A stretch of DNA of 64,000 nt from Blastobasis lacticolella (taxonomy: Eukaryota; Arthropoda; Insecta; Lepidoptera; Blastobasidae), in the NCBI GenBank assembly GCA_905147135.1, contig LR990060.1, forward strand, positions 5,162,001-5,226,000, read 5' to 3'. The position numbers and the translations under genes were made by a program. How positions within the stretch are numbered: the stretch's first letter is position 1; each line of letters begins with the position of its first letter. The notes beneath the pieces are model-generated. The model saw nothing but the letters and a program-made list of their open reading frames with translations. It did no database searches and was not told where the DNA came from. Positions 1-10,526 of the stretch are shown here, piece by piece.

Positions 1-414
1 GAATAAATGAAATTGAAATTGCAATTGAGATAGAAATGAAATTAGTCCACACGAACGAAGTCGCCGTCAAAAGCTTGTACGACACAAAATCTCAGCTCCA
101 AGCCTAATCCTGGAAGAAGCAGCCGAGATAAGAATCAATTTGCGCGAGAAGATTACATCCGTAGCGAAGCGATATTGTACCGTCCGACCGTTTTCCGATT
201 CGGCGGGACTGTCCTCCTTTTCGTAACTCATCCGTGCATTTCGTAACTAGTACGATACTAATAGTGATGATATAGAGTTAATGATACAGAGTATTCTGTC
301 ATTTTATGTTAATGTTTACGTTGTCTGTAACTGTAACTGTTATTGTGTCGTGGTTTGCTATGGTGTAAAAAATGTCTTTTCTTTCTTTCATTTTTGGTTT
401 ATTGATGTTTTTAA
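1..414. other. no recognised feature
   Basis: AT-rich sequence with a somewhat more balanced block at about 60-240. I see no convincing ORF, repeat match inside the window, or RNA gene. Confidence 0.5.
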
Positions 415-580
415 CATACATACATACACACTTACGCCCGTATACCATAGGGGTTGGCAGGTTGTTTTTAACCCCCACCGAAAAAATAGGGGTGTCAGAA
501 GTTTGACGAGTGTTTGTGTTTCTGTGGCTCTGTGTAAATGCGGATGTGTGTATCTGTCTGTGGCATCGTAGCTCTTGGTA
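415..580 (+). repeat. L-family interspersed repeat with ACATACAT leader
   Basis: An ACATACATACATAC run is followed by TTTTTAACCCCCACCG and then by CTGTGGCATCGTAGCTC. The same order of words recurs at about 26,550-26,715 and 60,465-60,575. The class of the parent element is not clear from this window. Confidence 0.5.
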
Positions 581-889
581 GCCGAATTTTATTTGTCATT
601 TTTAAAGCCATTTTAATTGAGATGATTATCAATTGTGTTTCATTAAAAGAGAGCCAAGGAAATATAATCTTTGCCTGTCTAGTCCATAACTTATATATTC
701 ATGTATTTATATCGCTTGTTTTAATAATATGTCACCTAATTTATATTAGCTTTATATACCTATATATTATAGTATAATATATTTATGTATTTATATATTC
801 AATTATTGTGCATGTCGTATCTGCGTTACTTTAGTCTAGCATATCTCTTCTGTAGGCCTGCTGGAAGAAATTTCATTTTAGAAATAAGT
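581..889. other. AT-rich stretch, nothing recognised
   Basis: Low-complexity TATATTTA-type sequence. It may be 3' untranslated sequence of the LINE end that follows, but nothing shows this directly. Confidence 0.35.
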
Positions 890-975
890 TGCGCCTGTTG
901 TGTCTTTTATTCTGTTATATTTGTCTGTATATCATTATTGTGTACAATAAACAGTTAAATAAATAAATAAAAATT
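890..975 (+). mobile_element. 3' end of a CR1/L2-like LINE
   Basis: The sequence ends with GTACAATAAACAGTT followed by an AAATAAATAAATAAA tail. A polyadenylation-like hexamer followed by short tandem AAAT units is typical of CR1/L2-type LINE tails, and the LINE at 29,038-30,366 ends the same way. No coding part is left. Confidence 0.45.
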
Positions 976-1382
976 GTTTAGTAGTTTAGAAAATATAGCA
1001 GTGTAAGTATACTTGTTGGGGGGCTATCCGACTTTCTCTGTCGGTTAGGTTATATATGCCTTGGTGAGAAACGAACACTTTATCATCAACAATCTATCCA
1101 CATACATTTAATGTAATAAAAATGTGGCACCCGCCACTTTTATGATTAAGCTAGTTTGCCTCATATTTACTACCTAGCCTCAACAGGACCACAACTGCAG
1201 ACATAATTGCTTGTTGGGACAAATTGATTAGCCCTTGACATTTACAATATTACCTACCAAACAAACCAAACACAGATTCACGAACTACCTCCTCGGTGGG
1301 TAAGTACTATCTAAACCATAGAACTAACAGACAGACAGACGCATGTAAAGTACTACAATTTCTTGACATCTTATTTTGTTGT
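976..1382. other. no recognised feature
   Basis: Unremarkable AT-rich sequence with no ORF or repeat match that I can support. Confidence 0.4.
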
Positions 1383-1527
1383 ACAAGACCTGCACAGTCA
1401 CACAGATACACCAGGGCTGACAATCCGCCGCAGTTTTGTTTGATTTTGTACCGCACTGTTACGCCAGTGACAGTGTCAAAGCACACACATAAATGAGCAG
1501 CCATTTTGATGCTTCTCTCATGATTTG
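1383..1527 (+). repeat. Q-family repeat copy
   Basis: This stretch matches the reverse complement of about 13,512-13,660. Shared words include CAGTGACAGTGTCAAA and CATAAATG followed by CTCATGATTT. Two diverged copies in opposite orientation indicate an interspersed repeat of unknown class. Confidence 0.5.
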
Positions 1528-1625
1528 AGAGGAGTACGTATTTTTTTCGGGTCCGTAAGGTAGTACAACAAATGCACAAAACTTTGTGAATAATGTAGCT
1601 CACCGAGCTAACATAATGGCGGTTT

Positions 1626-1769
1626 GACCAATAACGTTAAGGCTAAATTTTCCAGTACAAAATGAAGTTAATTTTAATTGACCATAACTTATTTCGAATT
1701 GTCACCATAGTAAAAGTTGTAGAAAATAAAAAATCATTTCTAATGACATATCGGTTAACGTTATTGGTC
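1626..1769. repeat. short foldback element (MITE-like)
   Basis: A perfect 14-base inverted repeat, GACCAATAACGTTA at 1626-1639 and its complement at 1756-1769, bounds a 116-base AT-rich interior with no ORF. The shape is that of a small non-autonomous TIR element. A target-site duplication is not obvious. Confidence 0.4.
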
Positions 1770-2345
1770 ATATAAGTTTAGTTGTCTGGACCTCCAATCA
1801 CTTTCTATGCACTGTGCACGATACATATGCAATAAACGCACACATTTTTATGCTGCTTCACTCATGATTTTAGCGAGCACAAGTCCGTATTTTGTCCAAG
1901 TCCGTGTCTAAAACGGCGTATTAGTACAACCGTCACGTCTTAACGTTGGCTTTCGGCATGTGACTGGGGACAGTTGCGTTCCCTCTTAATCGTATTATGA
2001 TTGATTGGAAACCCCCTTCGCATTGGCTCCTTGCTATTCTGGGACACGAAATGTACATTTGTGCCAACCCCAATAGATGTCACAACAACAGATGTATTTC
2101 ATGTGTATTTCTCATGAGTTCTTGGTTCGTGATGTATTGCGGCCTCAATTATTATTGATAGCCTTCTTTTTTTAAGCTTCGCCTCAAAAATAATGTATTT
2201 ATGTTCGTCAGTGCATCTTCCAAATAGATGGGCAGATTTCGATGTGTATTTCCTTATTTTGAGAACCTGTTTATTCGAGATCGCCGAACTTGGACCGAAC
2301 GAAACAAATTCGTTAACATTAGTTCAGTAGTTTGGAAAATATTTG
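1770..2345. other. no recognised feature
   Basis: Nothing coding. A weak echo of the Q repeat (GCTTCACTCATGATTT) occurs at about 1852-1870. Confidence 0.4.
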
Positions 2346-2570
2346 AAAACTAGTGGACCCGGCGCGACTTTGTTCGCGTACACCTACTTTAGCCACCTAC
2401 TCTCTTTTCTTGCTTACAAACCTTCCTCTTAAATCACTCTATCAATTGTTGAACACCGCATTACAATGCGTTGTGTAGTTTAAAAGATCAAAACGTACAT
2501 ATATACATACATAGGGATAGACGGCGGGAAGCAACTTTGTTTCATACTGTGTAGATGTGAAGACTTTATC
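2346..2570 (+). repeat. H-family interspersed repeat
   Basis: Begins CTAGTGGACCCGGCGCGACT and contains AATCACTCTATC and GTTGTGTAGTTT before ending near GACGGCGGGAAGCAACTTTG. Other copies lie at 6,508, 16,892, 21,178, 23,815 and 43,455. No ORF is present, so it is non-autonomous; whether it is a SINE or DNA-transposon derived is not resolved. Confidence 0.65.
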
Positions 2571-3785
2571 GGGCATTTTCCGACATTATATTATTGGTAA
2601 TGCAAAAGTTATACAAAACGTCGGCGACACGCGTTGTGCTGTCATCAAATGTCGCTTCAAAATTTTATGAATCACCAATGCGCGAGCCAACGCATGTCGA
2701 CGACGCTTGATATAACTTATATTGAATCTCGTGAGAGCGATAACCCATTTTATAGACAGTAATCAAAAGCTAAACAAACCACAACTTCGACTTAGGTTAG
2801 GTTAGTTAGGCGTTATGAAAAAAATGAGTGGAATCCATCTAGCCGGATATCTTAATAGTCTTGATGTGATTGAAGCAATATGCCATTATACAAACTGGAA
2901 TGCAAGCGGCGAGCTTGTTGCCGTGCTGAAGTTCACCAATCTAGTTACCAGCTCCAGCGAACGTTGCATAACTTTTCATATCGTGGTCACTAAACCACGA
3001 TGCTTCTTGTTTTTCTAAATTCTTCTTCTAGCTTTATTAATACCAAATTTGACAGCATAGACGAAGTCGGTCTGACTGACGGGCTCTATCGAAAGCAGTC
3101 TGACACCCGTTTTCACTTAACTCGAAGTAAGCATTAATGGCCTTAGTCAATTTCTCTATGTCACCAAACTTCGACCTCTAGGCTAGATTTATCTATAGAT
3201 TCGCGTTGTAATGATAGTAACTGTAGAGTGCCATACACTTATCTGAACCGGTGACGGCATCGTCATTGTTCACAACAAAGTAACATTTCGAAATGGAAAA
3301 ACTTAGTTCCAGTTTCAGCCGCCGGGTCTGAATGAATTGGTGTGGTACACAGAACGAAACTATCATTTTAGGCAATGCCTAGGGACTAAGCACCGCCCAA
3401 TCCATTTCTTAACCTTAAGCATTAGCTAACGGCGATAGTTATTTCCTAGCGGTTGGTGAAACGTATTTTCGTAATAATAATATTTTTTATGGTAAATTGG
3501 GTACTTACTCATAATTTGTTTACATCGGCCAATTAATCGGGGTCTCTATGGATCTCGGTCGTATGTGACATGTTAAGTTCACTTAGTTTTTGGTCACATC
3601 CTTAATCATGTAACAGCACCGATAGAAGTTGCTATTGTTGTTTTTCCAATGTAAACACTAGTAAAGAGTGAACACGATTACTACATTGTGTAATGTTTAT
3701 ATATTTATTTAATTTGTATGTACTTAATGTTTTCGTGGGCGGCATCATTCATTGACACCTCTAACTAATTGTCAATTTTTTTTGT
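2571..3785. other. no recognised feature
   Basis: No repeat shared within the window and no convincing ORF. The short open frames here lack any motif I know. Confidence 0.4.
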
Positions 3786-3980
3786 CGGTCTAGCATAGTG
3801 ATGTGAGGCATGACCACAGACGAATAAACTCACGCATCGATGGGTTTAATCCACTGACCTCTAATGTGGTGATGGTCGGGGATGGTGCCGCGCGCGGCGC
3901 ATTATTACATAAGTACTCATTGTTTATTAAGTATTTTTTATGACTTATATTGAATAAAAAATTTTGAATTTGAATTTGTC
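3786..3980 (+). mobile_element. possible LINE 3' end
   Basis: The stretch ends in TTGAATAAAAAATTTTGAATTTGAATTTG, that is, an AATAAA signal followed by short TTTGAAT-type tandem units, the usual ending of CR1/L2-like LINEs. It includes a GC-rich GCCGCGCGCGGCGC block. No RT sequence remains, so this is tentative. Confidence 0.3.
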
Positions 3981-5165
3981 TTAAGCAATTCCTAAGTATT
4001 TGGGCATTGGATTTAGACGATTCACACTCTCTCTAGCATCGTCGGACATTGTCGCTGACAGACGTCGCCTCTGTCGGCATGAGATAGATGTGCTTCAACT
4101 CAAGAACAATAAATCAGAAACCCTCTATGTATCATCGTCCCACTAGGTGGAGGCACAACATGATTATCGGGACCATGCTGTAAGAAGTTTTGTCTAAAAA
4201 GAATAAAAGAAAGAAAAGTCAATTCAGTACTAGGTAGGACACATCGTAAATTTACAAAATGGAAAATTTTATACGTAACAAAATTAATACATAATACTAA
4301 CCTTTCTTGGGAATGTTGTTGAAATCAAAGTGTTCAATATGCACAATAAAGGCTGTCTGGGGCTGTAAAGGGGACTGTAGTAACTGTGCTCTGCTGGAAA
4401 CCAACTCTCCACACATGTCTACTCATAATATGCCTGACGTTTGAACGAGATAACTAATTATCCTTCTCAATAAACACAAATTCGCCTCGAATTGACTTAA
4501 CAAAAGGGCATGGAAGCATAAACTGATCATTATAACAAAATACACCCGTAAACTCAAAAGTATTCGCTCATTCAATTTCATTCGCCGATGAATTTTACAC
4601 GTGCCCTTTCTGTTCAAATTTAATTCCGCAGAGCCAGAGGTAATTCAATTTACTTCACGCGTTGGTTACAGCGGTTGGGGCGGATGTGTGAAAACCGGAT
4701 GAAAACAGGTATTTCGTATGTCAACGCCGTTTTGGATGGTTTGTAACGTAACTGGGTTGTGCGTGGGCGATGCCTGGACACGGTCATGGAGTAGTTGGCA
4801 CCTAATTATTGTATATTTTTAATGTCTCTCTCGTTTTTCGAAAATTATGTCGACATTGAAGGTGATGTTTCTCGCGTCGTCTTATGATCTTCATTTTATA
4901 ACAGTCCACTGTTTGGCATTAACATCGTTCAAATTAGTCTAATACAATCTGTCAACTCCGCCGTTTGACGACCAAATACCCCGTGAGAGTAGAGAGTTCG
5001 TGCTGCACCATAACTGATCTAAACGTGAGAAAAAGCACAAAACATTTGGAAGAGGCGCTGAACCGTGCGTCCGATCGACGATGACGTATTCAGGGCAATT
5101 ACCTTTAGAATAGTGGTCGTATGTCTTATAAGAAATTTCACTGTCACCCAAAAGGCAATAAAAAA
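3981..5165. other. no recognised feature
   Basis: No shared repeat, no ORF with a recognisable domain, no RNA gene seen. Confidence 0.4.
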
Positions 5166-5170
5166 GACTG

Positions 5171-5918
5171 TTTTTTTTTTTTTTTTTTATGTTATACGGC
5201 AGACAAGCAGGCAAGCGGGCCACCTGATGGAAAGTGGTCACCGCCGCCTATGGACATCAGCAACACCAGGGGAGTCACTGATGCGTTGCCCGCCTCTGAA
5301 GAGACCTCTAATATACCTCTTGAACGATCCCATGTCATAGTCCAAAGAAAACACTGTGACTGGGAGCTCATTCCACATCCGAATCGTACGAGCGAGAAAC
5401 GTTCTTTTGAACCTTCGCGTCGTGACCAACAGAGGGTCTACGTAGTGAGGATGAGTACCAAGCCCACGGCGGGTGGTGCGTTGGCGGAATTGTGCTGTGG
5501 GCACCAGATCGAAAAGTTCCTCGGAACACTCCCCATTGTACAGCCGATAGAACACACACAGGGAGCCAAAGTCCTTTCGGTTTGCCAGTGGTTCCAACTT
5601 GCGTGTTAGTATGGGATCATCGACAATTCGTACAGCGCGTCTCTGTACGGAGTCTAGAGGATTAAGCAGGTCGGCAGTTTCGCCGGCCCAAAGATGGGAA
5701 CAATACTCCATATGTGGCCGCACTTGTGCCTTGTACAGGAGCAGGCGCTGCCCCGGGGTGAAGTATCGCTTGGACCGGTTAAGCACTCCAAGCTTTTTCG
5801 AAGCTAGTTTGGCCTTGCCTTCCAGGTGACTCCGGAATCGCACGCTATCCGATATGTCGACACCGAGGATCCCAATACTTTTTGAGATGGAAAGGGGTGT
5901 CCCTTGAAACTGCGGCAC
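5171..5918 (-). pseudogene. 5'-truncated non-LTR retrotransposon, RT C-terminus (Jockey/CR1-like), J family
   Basis: The minus strand encodes 226 residues (ATG at 5918, stop at 5238) that read as the region after the RT catalytic core of a non-LTR retrotransposon. Landmarks are LGVDISDSVRFRSHL, then LLLYKAQVRPHMEYCSHLW, then AVRIVDDP and finally TIRMWNELPVTVFSLDYDMG. The endonuclease and the RT YADD core are missing, so it is 5'-truncated and cannot act alone. Downstream on the minus strand is a short 3' UTR and a poly(A) tail, seen as a 17-T run at 5171-5187. Its 3' UTR words recur at 7,803, 10,652, 15,384 and 17,920. The open frame suggests a fairly recent copy. Jockey versus CR1 assignment is inference. 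Confidence 0.8.
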
Positions 5919-5934
5919 TATGTCAAAGGGATCT

Positions 5935-6210
5935 TTTTTGGCGGAAAATGCGCGATCGAATCAGAAATGAGGAGATCGGATAGCGAACCAAGGTCATCGA
6001 CATAGCCAGAAGAACTGTGAGGTTTAAGTGTGTAGGGTACATAGCTCGAAGAACAGATAGCTAATGGGGCCAACGGAAGGTGGATCGACAACCTGGTAAA
6101 TATCGCAAGTACCAGTTGGATGCGGAAGGCACAGGCCTTTGTGGAGATCTCTGAGGGAGGTCTACACCCAGCAGTCTTTCGGCTGATATGATGATGATGA
6201 TGATGACGTT
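5935..6210 (+). pseudogene. RTE-clade retrotransposon 3' fragment
   Basis: Closely similar to the coding RTE end at 20,022-20,541: shared words include GCGCGATCGA followed by TCAGAAATGAGGAGATC, CATAGCTCGAAGAACAGAT and GTGGAGATCTCTG. It ends in GGCTGATATGATGATGATGA, the ATG-repeat tail of RTE elements. An internal deletion (near 6060-6075) and frame changes make it non-coding. It lies head to head with the J-family copy at 5171-5918. Confidence 0.8.
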
Positions 6211-6507
6211 GAATGTCTTCCTTTTTCGCTCCAAAACATGGCATAAGCCGGTTGGTGGTGCAGCTTACTTTGCACAATTGAAACTACCCGTGAGCAACTG
6301 CGGCCGAGATATACCACCAAAAGATAAATAAATAATAAATATTTGTTTGGTACCAGAGGTCACTTATGGGGTAATGAGGGCGAAAACCATGAAAGCAGGC
6401 TACATCGACCCCCAATGTGGTCATGTAACATGACATTTTTGTTTGTTTTAGACCAAAATAAGCGTACTCTGGTGTTTACAGAGACGGTACTTAATTACAA
6501 TTAACTA

Positions 6508-6580
6508 GTGGGCCAAGCGCGACTTCGTTTGCGTACGCCTACTTTACCCCTACCTACCCTTTCTTCATGTTTATAAACCT
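6508..6580 (+). repeat. H-family repeat, truncated
   Basis: Begins CTAGTGGGCCAAGCGCGACT and continues through CGTACGCCTACTTTACCCCTA, then stops before the middle of the consensus. Confidence 0.55.
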
Positions 6581-6584
6581 TCTT

Positions 6585-7050
6585 CATAAATAAAATATTT
6601 ACAGTTACAATACAAATATATATATATATATACCTACCACTACATATAAAATATATACTAAAAATTAAAAAAGTCGTCTACACCGCTGCCCCCCGGAATG
6701 GTGCCCAGAAAGCTGGCTGTGTTGCCTCGTTGAATAGCGATGCTAATCCGTTGCCCGAGGAACAAGCCAGCTCTCCAGTCTCCAGTGGTGTCATTTAATT
6801 ATTTGGAAAGCTCTATAAAGGAATATCTCGCACCAGGGCCCCACGGGCCCTAAAATAAATAATACAGATAGTTGTAATGTTTTTTTACAATTTATTGGGC
6901 AGGTATTTTAATGTCATATTATTACCTGATAAATATCGACGATGCTGCCGTTAAAGCAAACACAATCTATGCAAGAGACTTACTTTTATGTAAACATTTT
7001 TAAACATCTGACCGTTTCACAGCTGATTCTAAGCAACGCGGCCGACGTTG
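6585..7050. other. no recognised feature
   Basis: Contains a short TATATATA run near 6615-6630. Nothing coding or repeated elsewhere in the window. Confidence 0.4.
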
Positions 7051-7051
7051 G

Positions 7052-7140
7052 AGCATCATCATCATCATCATATCAGCCGAAAGACGCCTACTGCTGGGCA
7101 TAGGCCTCCCCCAGAAATCTCCACAAAGACCGGTCCTTTG
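7052..7140 (-). repeat. RTE 3' terminal fragment
   Basis: On the plus strand it reads CATCATCATCATCATATCAG followed by GGCATAGGCCTCCCCCAGA, the reverse complement of the RTE end at 20,450-20,535. Only about 90 bases remain. Confidence 0.7.
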
Positions 7141-7466
7141 CCTTATGTGCTATATAGAATTGGCGTATTTACTTTGACCTTGAATAAACGCTGTTATTTA
7201 GTACTTAATGCAAATGATAGCAAAACCTTAAACTACATTCAGGAACCAACTTAAGACATAAACAGATTACGTAAGCAACCCCCGAATGACGTCACACGAC
7301 CCTTTGCCCCAACAATAAATCACTCATATGGTATTATTAACTTGAAAGCGACCTAGCCTCCAGTCAACCTAACCCAATTTTCCTTAAGACAAATTGTATA
7401 CTTAATTCTGTTTTGACAGTCGATATTTTACACTATATTGCAGAAAAATATTTTGTTTGCTTCGTC
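7141..7466. other. no recognised feature
   Basis: No repeat or ORF recognised. Confidence 0.35.
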
Positions 7467-7467
7467 T

Positions 7468-7590
7468 ATGTTACACAGCGTCATCTAGCCCTAAAGCAAG
7501 CAAAGCTTGTGATATTGCTGTAAGAAAACGTTTTTCTTTTCAATACATACTACACCCAGGCCCGTAAAAGAAATTAAAATTTATTCATTC
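7468..7590 (-). repeat. S2 SINE, 3' part
   Basis: The reverse complement carries the S2 3' region: TTTCTTTTACGGGCCTGGGT, then CAAGCTTTGCTTGCTTTAGG and GCTAGATGACGCTGTG. The tRNA-like head is missing, and it abuts the S1 copy that follows. Confidence 0.6.
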
Positions 7591-7592
7591 AT

Positions 7593-8072
7593 TCGGGTTC
7601 GATCCCCAGTGCCGCCATGTACCAATGACCTTTTCTGAGTTATGTATTAACTTCTCTGAGTTTAACACAAACCGATGCTCTTACGGTGAGGGAAAACATA
7701 TTGAGGAAACCTGCACATTCAGGCGACAGAATGTGCAACCACGATCCGATCTGGTCAGATTTTCATTTTAAAAGGGTCACGGAGGTCATCGCTCCACGGT
7801 AATTTTTTTTATATCATACGGTAGGCAAACAAGCAAGCGGGCCACCTGATGAAAAGTGGTGCTGTGAAAGCTGGTGAAAAGCAGTTCCCCAAATCCCCAC
7901 TCCATGGAGCACTGGAGACCTTACTCACCGGCAGAAACACAATACTATTTAAAAGAGTATTATTTAGTCAGTCGTGCGGCTCCAATTCGAACGGAATACC
8001 CCGCTATGTCCTGCCTCTCTTAAGTGACTTGACTTGTTAAATCCTGGACCATGGTCAAGGCGGACAATTTAT
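7593..8072 (+). repeat. S1 SINE, 5'-truncated and split by a J-family insertion
   Basis: Starts at the tRNA-like B box (GGGTTCGATCCCC) and runs through GCCGCCATGTACCAATGACC to GCTCCACGGTAA. The S1 3' end TTAAATCCTGGACCATGGTC follows only after the foreign block 7803-about 8020. The split shows that the J element inserted after the SINE. Confidence 0.7.
7803..8020 (-). mobile_element. J-family retrotransposon 3' fragment nested in S1
   Basis: Starts with a T-run (poly(A) on the minus strand), then ATACGGTAGGCAAACAAGC, GCGGGCCACCTGATG and CATGGAGCACTGGAGACCTT, and ends near GGCTCCAATTCGAACGGA. The same order occurs at 10,652-10,969 and 17,920-18,192. No coding sequence remains. Confidence 0.7.
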
Positions 8073-8600
8073 TTTTTATCCATCAAGGTAATATATATCG
8101 ATCGAAATCTAGACTAGACTTCCAACATAATATGAAAAATGAAAAAGTATTTAGAGATTAATATTTAGTAGAAAAAGGATTACGTTAATTAATATCTTTT
8201 TAAACGTCAAAAATCTAATGGAAAGCAAAGGGAAAGTTCAGCGAGCTCATCATGCAGACCGATCAGCGCGCACGAGCGCCCATACTGGCGAGACACCGGG
8301 CACCGACACACGCCACGCACATAACCGCCTTGTACCGGCGCGAGCACCAGCACGCACCAGCCGGCTTACATGCGTCGCCCCCTGAGATCGGAACAAATAA
8401 GTAAAAACGAATATCGTATGTCTGTCATATAAATTATTGTTGTATGGTTCACGTCACCAAACATGGATAAAATCATGGATAATTATTTGTTTTCTATATG
8501 ACATCGATTAACATAGAATGCTTACAACCTTTGATATGAATACTTTACTAACCTATTTTAATGAAATAAAGATTATTCATTCATTAATCCTTAAATTGCA
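8073..8600. other. GC-rich island in AT-rich DNA; possible solo LTR, unproven
   Basis: About 8225-8390 is strikingly GC-rich (words such as GCGCGCACGAGCGCC and CCGGCGCGAGCACCAGCA) between AT-rich flanks. AAATAAAGATTATTCATTCATT at about 8563-8585 looks like a polyadenylation region. It could be a solo LTR or a LINE end. I could not find matching termini or a second copy, so the call stays open. Confidence 0.25.
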
Positions 8601-9165
8601 GTCTTTGTCGGAGTCTAATACCCAATTTGGCTCGTTGGCAAACTGAGTTAAGCAGTGTAGGTAAATTTAACTAAAGGACAGATAAAATGTAAAAATGACC
8701 ACAGGCTACCCCAGCTTAAATATCCTGTAAAACGTCCACAGGGAAACTGTTTACTAACAGGTGGACCGAATGTTTATTTGACACCAGTGGTATACAATTT
8801 TACAGGTAGTGTGTAGTTTGCATGTTGTTTTTCTGCGACCTTTCCACTATCATCATCATCCGAGCAGTTATTCCCGGTTTCTGCAAGGGTTAATTCCTCC
8901 TACGTTTTATTTTCTTCTTGGCCAGATTTTTGGTTTTATCACGTCGTTGGTTCTCGCGTTCGACTCGACGAAGCCAATCCATCGCTTCTAGGCGACCCGT
9001 GGGACCTCTTTGCACCTTTTCCCCACGTATCCCTGGGGCTTACGCAATACGTGACAAGCCAGTGCAGGCGTGCCTCTTCGATCTTATGCGATGTTTTACG
9101 CTTTCGCTGCCACGGATGTACAATTAGTATTTCCGGCATCAAAATATCTTAGGCATAATTTTAAC
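8601..9165. other. no recognised feature
   Basis: No domain-bearing ORF. Short open frames overlap on both strands, without motifs. Confidence 0.35.
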
Positions 9166-9475
9166 CTTGTACGAGGCGATTTTAGATCGCCAACTCTTCA
9201 GATAGCCGTGAGGTGTCTGGCAGAGAAAATAATACAAACCCCTTACACTCGCGGGTGTTGTACAAGGCGACTAATGTTTTCGAGGCAAAAGATCGAGGAG
9301 TCTCCGTAGGCTGGAAAATGGGCAGCAGCCTTTTCCGTTGCTATATTTACAACAATGCGATCTCCAATCCGTCTGCCTAGCACGGAGATTTTGTGAATAA
9401 TGTTCCGTCTCGTGACTAGAGGCCCTAACTCCTGCAGTGGACTGTTATGGGCTGTGATGACGATGATGACTCATC
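9166..9475 (+). repeat. Z-family repeat
   Basis: Carries CCCCTTACACTCGCGGGTGT, TGTACAAGGCGACTAATGTT, CAGCAGCCTTTTCCGTTG, CTGCAGTGGACTGTTATGGG and a GATGACGATGATGAC tail. Other copies lie at 22,345, 38,268, 41,800 and 62,452. The GATGAT tail resembles RTE 3' ends, which suggests RTE-driven mobilisation. Confidence 0.65.
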
Positions 9476-9776
9476 AAATGGTTAGAGTGGTCTGTCTTAT
9501 AAATCTGTAGTTGTACATATATCTATTTGAAGGAGTAAGAAAACACACAGTAACATTGAGACCCAGAGCAAATTACTTCATACCCCGGCCTCCTAAATGA
9601 GAAACTATTAGTACGCAGAAAAACGCGACTGCGGCCGACATATGACGTCACTGGCGCGTATTATGTAAATGTGCGGGTAGCAAAAACTTGACGGATGACG
9701 TCATCCGCCTACAACATATTTCACACGAAAGATACTGAGTTAGCCCGCTTGGAATATTCACATTGCGGAGATGCGA

Positions 9777-9953
9777 TTAAAGGCCTTGCCACATACAAAG
9801 CTCGGCGCGAGCGCGGCGCGTTATTTGCTAGGCAACCATCGCGCGGCGCGATAGTTGCTAGGCAACCATCGCGCCGCGCGATGGTTGCCTAGCAAATATC
9901 GCACCGCGCTCACGCCGCGCTCGCGCCGAGCTTTGTATGTGGCAAGGCCTTAA
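9777..9953. mobile_element. GC-rich foldback MITE with TTAA flanks
   Basis: Positions 9781-9949 form a nearly complete hairpin. The left arm begins AGGCCTTGCCACATACAAAG and the right arm is its complement ending at 9949, with CGGCGCGAGCGCGGCG and TTGCTAGGCAACCATCGCGC pairing further in. TTAA occurs on both sides (9777-9780 and 9950-9953), which fits a TTAA target duplication of the piggyBac type. No ORF is present. The GC content contrasts sharply with the flanks. Confidence 0.65.
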
Positions 9954-10525
9954 GTGAACTTCGACTTATTTTCCGTGAGGCTACTCTTGGAGCTCGTAAA
10001 TCGATGTTACGAATATTTTTTATATATCATTAAGGTGGCAATCAAGCGTACGGCCTACCAGATGGTGAGAAGTTTCCGCTGCTTGTGAACGTTTTCAATA
10101 CCATGTCGGATGTGTTGTAGACACTTACGGTAAATGTTCGCTATCAGTTTGAGTTTCGCTCAATGATCAATTGAACATTCAGTTAATCGAATAATAATTC
10201 AATATTGGTTTGGCCTAAACCAGCACGAAATCAGGTTTGACTGCTAACATTAGCTAACTATTATACAAAAAGAATTCTGATATTTTCTAGTCAATAGTTA
10301 CAATTAAAAAATGGTTCAAGTTTTATACCAGATACTTACCAAGTGGTAAGACCGGCCTTTGTACTGCTTATTATTATATATTTTATCTCATGTATGTATC
10401 TAGTGTGCAAGAGTTTTTGTATTGTATTGTATACTTACATCGCCAACTTATCGGTTCAGTAGACAAAACCGGAACTAACATGGCTGCTTCTCCTAAAATG
10501 ACATTTGTTGCACCAGAGTGCCGAC
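9954..10525. other. mostly unrecognised; short J-like fragment
   Basis: At about 10,030-10,085, AAGGTGGCAATCAAGCGTACGG and CCAGATGGTGAGAAG resemble the degenerate J-like copy at 23,583. Nothing else is recognised. Confidence 0.35.
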
Positions 10526-10526
10526 C

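Noticed and set aside
5238..5918. host gene of 226 residues
   Set aside because: The sequence is the conserved C-terminal part of non-LTR retrotransposon polyproteins and ends in a poly(A) tail typical of insertion.
7048..7254. His-rich open frame (HHHHHH)
   Set aside because: The histidines come from reading the CAT-repeat (ATG tail) of an RTE fragment.
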